Positions 57,517-64,000 of a stretch of 64,000 nucleotides of DNA are shown piece by piece (position 1 is the stretch's first letter; each line of letters opens with the position of its first letter). Under the pieces are notes generated by a model. It was not told the origin of the DNA and searched no databases. It worked only from the letters and a program-made list of their open reading frames with translations. Source of the DNA: Sarocladium kiliense (taxonomy: Eukaryota; Ascomycota; Sordariomycetes; Hypocreales; Sarocladiaceae); contig JAUZTG010000050.1 of assembly GCA_030734395.1 (NCBI GenBank), forward strand, positions 62,001-126,000, in the 5' to 3' direction. The position numbers were made by a program, and so were the translations under genes.

Positions 57517-58710
57517 TTACTCAAGGATGTGATCGCAGAGGAGACAGCGTACGCTCTCGGTCCATGACCTCTCAGCATCTGGTACGCCTTCTCGCAGATC
57601 TTTTAGCTCAAACCTCGGCGGCCCATCATCAGCTCTCAAAGTGGCCTCATATTTGCCAATGTGTGGTTTTGCCTTCTCCCCCCTCGCCCTTGCTAAGCCA
57701 GCTCTCCCGAGAGATCCCGCCGGGACAGAATTGGAAGAGGCTCCGCGACGAGGAGTTGATCGTGCAGAGCTTCGCTCCTCAACATCGTCGCAGAACTTCT
57801 CGGGCGTTACGCTATGTCCCATCTTGATATCTGCGTTGTTGCTGTCTTCTTCTTTGACCACCGCCGTGGTAGTATCGAGGCTTTTTCTCTCCCAGGTACT
57901 CGTCAGGATATCATCTATAAGGCATTCCTTGTGGAGCCATTGTCCGCATTGCGTATTGGTGCATCCTACGAGGAGATTATCGGGGTTCGGAGGCGTCTGG
58001 CATCGGCACATCAATGAGACAGTAGACAGTTCCATAGTCCGGATGTCGAAACCTTGCCGCCAATACAGCGCATCCAGGATACTGTCCTGCTCGCTCTCAA
58101 CCCAATGCTCGACTTTGGCATGCCCCATCACGCTCATAGCATGAATGATGTCCATGTGGTTTGAAGCAATGAGCTCGTGCTTCCCGTGGTAAGGCTGCCG
58201 GCCTTGGACGAATTTTCCACGATACAAGGTCTGTGCTGGCACTTCCTGTGGCCAGTACATCCAAGCTACCCTCGCGAAGACATTTGACTCGTTGACGGCT
58301 CGGATCTCGAGGATGTTGGCGACCCATTCATCGGTCAGAACGCGCACGCCCAAGTTCCGTTGATTCTCGACGGTGTCGGGATTTGCTACATAGACAAATT
58401 CGCCGCTCGTGTAGCTAGTGTCGTTCAGTCGAAAGCTCTTGTAACGTTGTGCGTCGGCCCATTGTTGCGCTGGAGAGACAGTATAGTGCATATCCAAATC
58501 CTGTCCATTCTTGAACTTCCCTTCCAAAGGGCAAATGGCCTCCTGGTGAAGGAAAGTGTCCGGAGTTTGCGCGACGGGACCCTTGATGCGTTTCCGCTTC
58601 CTCGCCTGGGCAGCTTGCGCAGTAGACTCTGCCGAGGGGTAGGTGTGGATCTGGAAAAGGCAATCAGTCGAAGCTCCGTCGATGACAGCCTGTTGCTTGT
58701 GTTTCGACAT
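57517..58710 (-). CDS. BAH-PHD chromatin-reader protein (EPR-1/BP1-like)
   Basis: ATG 58710, single exon, 397 residues. A bromo-adjacent homology domain at about residues 90-210: YKSFRLNDTSYTSGEFVYVA, VANILEIRAVNESNVFARVA, WMYWPQEVPA, GKHELIASNHMDIIHAMSVM. Then a PHD-type zinc finger (about 235-270): CRCQTPPNPDNLLVGC, QCGQWLHKECL. The C-terminal ~130 residues are disordered, ending near a CLLC pair. Neurospora EPR-1 and the Fusarium BAH-PHD protein have this architecture and read H3K27me3 to silence facultative heterochromatin. Whether this is the conserved gene or an extra paralogue cannot be settled here; at 397 residues it seems on the short side. Nuclear. It lies beside a LaeA-like methyltransferase. 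Confidence 0.82.
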   Translation of the reverse strand: MSKHKQQAVIDGASTDCLFQIHTYPSAESTAQAAQARKRKRIKGPVAQTPDTFLHQEAICPLEGKFKNGQDLDMHYTVSPAQQWADAQRYKSFRLNDTSYTSGEFVYVANPDTVENQRNLGVRVLTDEWVANILEIRAVNESNVFARVAWMYWPQEVPAQTLYRGKFVQGRQPYHGKHELIASNHMDIIHAMSVMGHAKVEHWVESEQDSILDALYWRQGFDIRTMELSTVSLMCRCQTPPNPDNLLVGCTNTQCGQWLHKECLIDDILTSTWERKSLDTTTAVVKEEDSNNADIKMGHSVTPEKFCDDVEERSSARSTPRRGASSNSVPAGSLGRAGLARARGEKAKPHIGKYEATLRADDGPPRFELKDLREGVPDAERSWTESVRCLLCDHILE

Positions 58711-59198
58711 GGTGCGCGAGAGGTCGGCGCCAGGCGCGTCCCCTCCCCAAGCCCTTGCTGACTAGAAGTGCCTGCGTACTGATCTGTGGACTCACTCCAA
58801 ATCAGAGCGGATTCCCAGGTTCGGGTTAGGTCCAAGGGGTTAGACAGGGTGCGTTTGGACCAGATCCGCCTGTTATGGGTCTAGGCGAACACATGCCTGG
58901 GCACGTGAGAGGGAGCCTTGAGGAGCGAAATTTAACATGAATTGTGATTTCAAGCTGATAATAGAAATTACTGAGGTTATGCGACCGGTAGTCTACCTTT
59001 CGTGCGTCATGCCAGGTTCTACTGCTCGCCATGTTACCCGGAATGTCGGGGCCGGGTCCTCGTGAAACATCCCTAAAACCTTAATAGTCAAACCGTGATT
59101 TCAGCATAAAGCTCCCAAGAGCTCCCGATCAGAAAAGTCCCATTCAGTTTGTTTAACGATACAAAAGTTACAGGCATTATACTCTTTCCCTCGTGAGT
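58711..59198. other. Intergenic
   Basis: Promoter side of the BAH-PHD gene. No other coding signal. Confidence 0.35.
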
Positions 59199-59672
59199 AT
59201 GGCAACACGCATAGTTCGGTGCCAGTTCATCTGCGACAATGTCATCCAGGGGCTCAAGTTCAATCATCCCGTCCTGGAGTCCCTGATCATCCCCTTGTCC
59301 AAAGTCCAAGAACAATCTTCTTTCGCTGACCGTTTTCAACGTGCGGTGCTGCCTTTCGTGAAAGAGCACGAGGCCGCTTGTCGCGCGGCGTCCGATCCCC
59401 TCTGCGTTAGCTGCGGATCGCCTATCACAACCGTTCTGCAGACGCCAATGTCCTATCTCCACAAAGTGGGCGATCCCCATGCAACAGTCAATGTACCCAC
59501 ATCGCACTCGACCTCGTTCGTGCTCATTGTGCCGTTACGCCGATTTGGGAGCCGCACCAGGCTTCTGGCCCCAAACGACCCTCTGCGCGAAATAACCATG
59601 ATGCTTCCCAGAACGCATCTCGCGTCGAAAGTGTGCGATATAAACCAGGATCTCGTCCCTTGTCCAGCCTAA
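59199..59672 (+). CDS. Hypothetical protein, probably truncated
   Basis: ATG 59199. Up to about residue 95 it looks coding (RIVRCQFICDNVIQGLKFNH, PLCVSCGSPITTVLQTPMSY, LHKVGDP); CxxCG followed by T.VL.TPMSYLH resembles the N-terminal part of a fungal Cys-motif family in which a further CG..C stretch follows. Here the resemblance stops near 59490, and the frame continues with unrelated sequence across the 3' end of the methyltransferase gene on the other strand. Likely a gene cut at that point, or one with an exon I cannot place. Its last 138 bases overlap the methyltransferase coding region. Confidence 0.35.
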   Translation: MATRIVRCQFICDNVIQGLKFNHPVLESLIIPLSKVQEQSSFADRFQRAVLPFVKEHEAACRAASDPLCVSCGSPITTVLQTPMSYLHKVGDPHATVNVPTSHSTSFVLIVPLRRFGSRTRLLAPNDPLREITMMLPRTHLASKVCDINQDLVPCPA

Positions 59673-61178
59673 AGTGTGAGCCATGAACAAGATAAACCCT
59701 TCGCTGTCCATCTCGAGACCATATTTGGTGTGGGCACCCATCTCTTTCAAGATTGGGTCTTTCGGCCAGGGGCCAATGGGATTCTAGTTCTGAAGTCAGA
59801 AGGATTTCAAGTTTGTGAAGCGATTGTTTACCTTGAAGCTGAATTCTTGGATGTTGATGAATCCGGCTTCTTCCATGGCCTTCTTCTGCGTACCATCCTC
59901 AACCACCGTGACGCTTGATCCTAATTTCTTACTGCCCGCTATGAAGAGCTTTCCCCATTGCCCCATAGCAGAATCCCCATCGATTGTATTGTCGTCGCTG
60001 TCAATAACTGTGGAGGCTTCAAGGCTTTCAAACCATGCGCCAGGTTTACAAACCCTGAAGGCCTCAGAGCAGAGGGCATTCCAATCTTTGATGCTGCCAA
60101 AGAGCCATCTCATGTGGATGTAATCAGCAAAGCTAGACCTGAAAGTCCATTCTTGATTGCAATCTTCAATCTGACTAGAGTGCAATGTCAGAAGGTTCAA
60201 TTCGTACTGGGGCTCGTCTGTCTTAGGGAATACCCACAACTGTAGGTTCGGCGGCACCCAGGAAGGTTGAATGGGAGAGATGTCGGTTCCGATGACCTCT
60301 GCGCCAGGGTAACCATCCGCAAAGTCACTGCCAACGACTTTGTTAGAGAAAGGGGTTGATGTAGTGTGGTTTCACTCAACGTACATGGCCCACGTGCCTA
60401 TTGGATTGCCAGATATTAGCTTCGCTCCGCTGATAGCGTTCATAGGACTTCAGGGCTCGCACCAGTTCCAGTACCAATGTCGATGACTTGCTAGCTCAGG
60501 AGTCAGCGCTTGATCCGACCAGACACAGAGTTTGGGATGGCTGGCTTACCTGAATCCTATCTTCTTCCAAAGGTGCCAGATGAAGCTTATCACCAATGCC
60601 ACGAGTAAGAACGTGATGCCTGTGGTTGGTATCAGGATCCTTCGATCGTAGCTACTGAGCTGGCTGGCGACTTACGTGACGTCCATTAATTCATTCTGTG
60701 GACCGTCGTTGGATCCCCTTGTAGTGAAATAAGCCACCCTGGGTTGATACATGTAGGCATATCTAGAGGCACTTACCAATATTGCGCATTTCCCTGGTCG
60801 CTGTGGTAGGTTCTGCCGTGTATTGTCCTATAGTCGAGGATGCTGGAGGTGATGGACGCTGTTGAGGAGGCAGTGTCGGCGTTAAGGGTCGAATCAGTCT
60901 CGATATTCTCCTCTTCCTCTGCCTTGACTTGGCGTTAGAAACGGTAATCTCCGTTTGTTTCAACTTTGACGAACCTGCTCGATTTGAGCCCAGTGCTGAG
61001 GGGGGAGAACAGTCGCAGTAGATGGTGGGGATGTACTAGGATCGTCGGCCGTGGCGGCCGGGTGGCTAGCATCTCCCTCAGATCCTGTCTCGAGCAAAGG
61101 ATTGCGTTGAATAGCGGGTGGCGATGTCCTGGGATCGTCGGCCGTGGAGGCCGGGTGGTTAGCGTCTCCCTCAGACAT
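59535..61178 (-). CDS. LaeA/UMTA-like SAM-dependent methyltransferase, 9 exons
   Basis: Exons 61178-60975, 60922-60777, 60738-60676, 60619-60550, 60490-60463, 60397-60385, 60327-60234, 60170-59832 and 59783-59535; all eight introns are GT..AG and phases agree, giving 401 residues. N-terminus: two near-copies of EGDA.HPA.TADDP.TSPP. Then SILDYRTIHGRTYHSDQGNA, ELMDVTHHVLTRGIGDKLHL, SAM motif I VIDIGTGTGTWAIDFADGYP (about residue 163), EVIGTDISPIQPSWVPPN, EWTFRSSFADYIHMRWLFGS, CKPGAWFESLEAST, VTVVEDGTQKKAMEEAGFIN, NPIGPWPKDPILKEMGAHTK, FRREMRSGKHHGYF, VVWGQKPG. Every block of the family is present. LaeA-type proteins are nuclear regulators of secondary metabolism; UMTA-type copies are numerous and of unknown target. 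The 13-nt exon 60385-60397 encodes the TWAI part of motif I. Confidence 0.88.
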
Positions 61179-61798
61179 TGTTTCGTGCAAACGGTTGCGT
61201 TGGATAGCGGGTGGCGTGAGGTTAAAAGGTTAGGGAATTCCTATACAAAGGATAGTCCGAGAAGTGCGGGGGCTCGAGTCGGGTGGTGGTCTGCCTCAGG
61301 ATCGGCTAGCGCAAAGGTCCACTTTGGTTGATGCCCCGCATGGGCCTTGACCACAAAGTGAGCTCTACGAAGCCCCAACTTGCCCCTGATTGCTACAGAA
61401 ATAAACTACAATCATGTGATCCGGTTGTCCGTGCCGAGACTCCCTATAACTTTGAGAACGTTAGCAATGGTTGGATCTGAAGCGTTCCATTGCACCACCG
61501 ACTTACATGATATGGCATACGTTGGTATACAGATTGCGCCTGACCCACCGTCCGACGGATACCCAGAGCATCCATACACGCTGGGGGCTCGGGGAATTTG
61601 TGACCCTGGAGTTGTAATTAGATATCTTCCACAGCCTCCTTATCTGCCTACACGTCTTTAATTCATTCTAGCAGAGCCCTTTTCAGCTTCTACTTCTCCT
61701 TCCTCAAGAGATAGAAGCAAGGCGACGATCTACAAGCAGGGTTCTGATCCATTACACCAGATACGCGTATTGATAAGGCCTACCCTACATATATCATG
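61179..61798. other. Methyltransferase upstream region
   Basis: Continues the direct repeat that encodes the methyltransferase N-terminus (GTTGCGTTGGATAGCGGGTG at about 61194-61213 echoes 61101-61120). Further left-to-right no gene is supported. Confidence 0.4.
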
Positions 61799-61970
61799 GG
61801 CTTCAATAACTGAGTTACAGATGAATTGGAGCTTCACGATACAGGAGCGAGCGATGTCTCCTGACCCCGGTAGCTGTAGGGGTTTTTGCCCGAGTGTGGG
61901 TATCTTTCCGGATGTTGCCAAGGTCCGGGTGGCTTGGTGGCTAGTTGGGCGTGCCAGTCTCAAGGCAGCC
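61799..61970. repeat. Dispersed repeat, copy 2 (partner 55071-55235)
   Basis: Same orientation as copy 1; shares CTTCAATAACTGAGTTACAG, ATACAGGAGCGAGCGATGTC and CTTTCCGGATGTTGCCAAGG. It carries a short insertion (CTGACC) after ATGTCTC relative to copy 1. Confidence 0.75.
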
Positions 61971-62167
61971 TGCGCCACGACCGAGGCTGAGACCTCATTC
62001 GAGCAATGAAGAAAAGGGCTTTAATGTACAAAAGCCAGGACACCGGACATCTTCGTCCAATATAAAACGTCAGTCATGTGGACATCTGACAATCACCCCA
62101 AGTGACCACATCTACACCAAACCGCTTGAGTGACTGCATTCACACATCGAGTACCACCTCGTACACG

Positions 62168-62656
62168 ATGAAGTACACAAAGACCCCTACTTTGGACGTG
62201 CGTCCGTCGCCCTTTCTCTTTTCTTTCACTCATCCTCCTCCAAAGACACCTGAACCGGCTGCCACCAAGGGCGAGGACGCAACATCCTCAGTGATTGATG
62301 ATATAGTCGCCCGTATTCAGCCTTATCACGACCGCGAGAGATTCATCAACGAGGAGCAGGATGATGAATCTGAGGGTAAAGCTGACGAGATCCTAGAATC
62401 CTACCATGAAAGGGAAGCATATCAATCCGAGTTGGAGCAGAGCCTTGAAGCTGAGTTACAAACGTTGAAAGAACGACGCGGAGTCCTCGAGAAGGCAATT
62501 CGCATCCTGCAAGACAACCTGGCATCCATTGATTGCCAATATGAACGGTCTCAGGAAAGGGCTCGAGCGCAGACAAAGCTAAACAGTATGGGAAAATGGT
62601 CAGATCTCGAAGAGTATCGTCGGAATATGGTCGAGAGACATCTGTCTCGTATCTGA
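62168..62656 (+). CDS. Coiled-coil hypothetical protein
   Basis: ATG 62168 is the first Met with a sensible context (the frame opens earlier at a non-ATG); 162 residues, single exon. Pro-rich N-terminus (TPTLDVRPSPF, HPPPKTPEPAAT) then a long charged helix with heptads (EREAYQSELEQSLEAELQTL, KERRGVLEKAIRILQDNL, YERSQERARAQTKLN). No domain or targeting signal. It converges on the ABC transporter gene with 128 bp between stops. Confidence 0.55.
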   Translation: MKYTKTPTLDVRPSPFLFSFTHPPPKTPEPAATKGEDATSSVIDDIVARIQPYHDRERFINEEQDDESEGKADEILESYHEREAYQSELEQSLEAELQTLKERRGVLEKAIRILQDNLASIDCQYERSQERARAQTKLNSMGKWSDLEEYRRNMVERHLSRI

Positions 62657-62784
62657 GAGATGACGAGTTCGTCTGGGACATTGTGTCTGATGAAGCCAAG
62701 TGTCCAGGGACCATAATACGTAACAGATGGGAAGACCTCCGCCTGGAGCACGCCAAGGGCTTCACCCTTTCGTATATGGCAACC

Positions 62785-64000
62785 TCAGTAAGCCTCAGCG
62801 TTAAGCCTCATTGAGTCACTTGCCGCTTCAGGAGGAACGCCATGATCATGCTTCTTGGTATTCATCCCAGAGCGGTAGCTCCCGTAAGAAGTAAGCCCGT
62901 TCTTTCCAGTGTAACTGTCCCAGAGCTCCGCGTACATGCCCTTCCTCTTCCGCAGCTCGACATGTGTGCCGGCCTCGCTGAGAACCACACAGCCTTCGTC
63001 GTCCTTTCCGGAAACAAAAATCATGTCCGCGTTCATAATCGACCCCAGCCTATGTCTATAGAGCAGATCAGCCATTTGTAGATATCTCAAGGGCAGTGTT
63101 GTAGGGACGTACGCAACAATAACCTTCGTCGCTTTAGGCAGCCTTCTTTGAATGCAGCTCTTTACCTTAGCTTCAGTCTTCGCATCTAGAGCGCTTGTCG
63201 CCTCGTCAAGGAGGAGGACATCTGGTTTCGATAACAATATGCGTGCTAACGCGAGCAGCTGCCTTTGCCCTCCCGAAAGATTCCTAAGAGAAGAATGAGC
63301 AGGTTGCGGTAGTAATGACAACGCATATTACCAACTTTGCATCGGCCTCCATGCGTTCATGGTACTGTTGCGGACGTCTCATTATCTCATCGTGCAGCCC
63401 TATATCTTTTGCAACGTCGTAGACTTCTTGAACGGAGGCCTCTGGACATCCGTATGAGATGTTGCCGAAGAAGGTACCTGGGAAGAAGTGTGGACTTTGG
63501 GACATGTAGGCGATATGTCTTGTCAACCTGAATAGCCATATCAGTGAGCAGATTTATACTTTTTTCATCCAATATGCCAGAGCTTACTCTTCTTTTTGAA
63601 CTCTCTTGAGATCTTGTCCATCAATCTGAACACTGCCCTTCTCAGGCTCATACGTCCGCGACATAACGTCAAGAACGGTAGTCTTTCCGACGCCAGATGA
63701 CCCTACTATCGCCGTAGTTTTCCCCGGCTCAAAAGCTAGGCTGAAGTTTCGGAACACTACTTTGCCCGTTTCCAACTTCGATTTGTACCGGAAGGTTATA
63801 TTTTCCAGCTGAACTCGGCCTTCGTTTATCTTCAGATCCTCTGTGCCATACGTCATGCTGCTCTTTTGCAGCATAAGTGTACGAAGACGATCAGCAGGGT
63901 ACAGATGCTGCCATAACTTCTGTGGTAGATCCATGAAACTGTCTAAAACATCTGTGAGGACGAGGGAATATCCTTGAAAGGCCATGGCAACATAGGGATC
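62785..64000 (-). CDS. ABC transporter (ABCB/MDR type), C-terminal part, runs off right edge
   Basis: Incomplete 5': the frame is open through the last base of the window (GAT CCC TAT GTT GCC before the Met codon at 63985). Exons here: 64000-63588, 63527-63336, 63283-63113, 63055-62785; introns 63587-63528, 63335-63284 (donor GTTGGT) and 63112-63056. The second nucleotide-binding domain is complete: VQLENITFRYKSKLETGKVV, Walker A GSSGVGKTT, Q-loop MSQSPHFFPGTFFGN, signature LSGGQRQLLALARILLSKPD, Walker B VLLLDEATSALD and, once the 57-nt in-frame intron is removed, H-loop VIVAHRLGSIMNADMIFV. A ~45-residue tail follows the domain. MDR-type pumps export lipophilic compounds, toxins or a-factor-like peptides at the plasma membrane. 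The transmembrane part lies beyond the window. Confidence 0.85.

Noticed and set aside
63056..63112. ABC transporter apparently lacking its H-loop His (VIVAYVPTTL in the open frame)
   Set aside because: The stretch is a 57-nt intron (GTACGT..CTATAG) that happens to be in frame; splicing restores VIVAHRLGSI.
1..64000. tRNA, rRNA or other structured RNA genes
   Set aside because: I found no tRNA A/B box pair with a plausible cloverleaf or rRNA-like stretch by reading; a tRNAscan/Infernal run would be needed to exclude them.

Overview
The window reads as a gene-sparse, repeat-bearing stretch of a filamentous ascomycete (Pezizomycotina) genome. The evidence is short spliceosomal introns (38-71 nt, GT..AG, with CTNAC-like branch sites) in most genes and several typically fungal families: a LaeA/UMTA-like methyltransferase, a BAH-PHD protein, a DUF7924-type protein, an AdipoR/IZH-like protein and a Tad-type LINE. 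Genes lie on both strands without operons, and many are short, lineage-restricted or broken, as expected of an accessory or subtelomere-like region. Exon structures below were worked out by hand from splice signals and reading frames; no database search was possible.

Layout. 0-10 kb: small multi-exon hypothetical genes, a zinc-finger/RING protein, a hexapeptide-repeat acetyltransferase, and an AdipoR/IZH-like gene broken by a stop in its last helix. 10-17 kb and 31-32 kb: four intact members and one decayed 5' fragment of a BRCT-like family that share TATA boxes and, in three cases, a conserved upstream element; one piece of this block is duplicated. 17-21 kb: a graveyard with a possible subtilase relic, then a 732-residue protein built on acidic EEHDV/EEHAV repeats. 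22-28 kb: a dense set of small genes including a transthyretin/HIU-hydrolase-like protein, a probable cell-wall protein and two MADS-like genes. 28.6-30.6 kb: a complete four-exon ferric-reductase-like gene.

32.7-43.8 kb: three paralogues of an unrecognised family with an intron at the same place. A patatin relic lies between the first two. An apparently intact 6.4-kb non-LTR retrotransposon (gag-like ORF1; endonuclease/RT/RNase H ORF2) lies between the second and third, inserted in a minisatellite with a 14-bp target duplication and an (AATC)8 tail. 44-55 kb: a BTB protein with nucleoporin-like GLFG repeats, a coiled-coil protein, a DUF7924/PD-(D/E)XK-like protein, a protein with four Cys/His modules fused to a T5orf172 (GIY-YIG-like) domain, and an APH-fold kinase. 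55-64 kb: a two-copy dispersed repeat, a BAH-PHD chromatin reader, a nine-exon LaeA-like methyltransferase with a 13-nt exon, and the 3' half of an ABC transporter running off the right edge.

The least conventional material is the BRCT-like family with its shared promoter element, the three-paralogue family around the LINE, the BTB-GLFG fusion and the Cys/His-T5orf172 protein. A chromatin reader, a LaeA-like methyltransferase and an ABC transporter lie within 7 kb, but whether they work together is not shown by the sequence.
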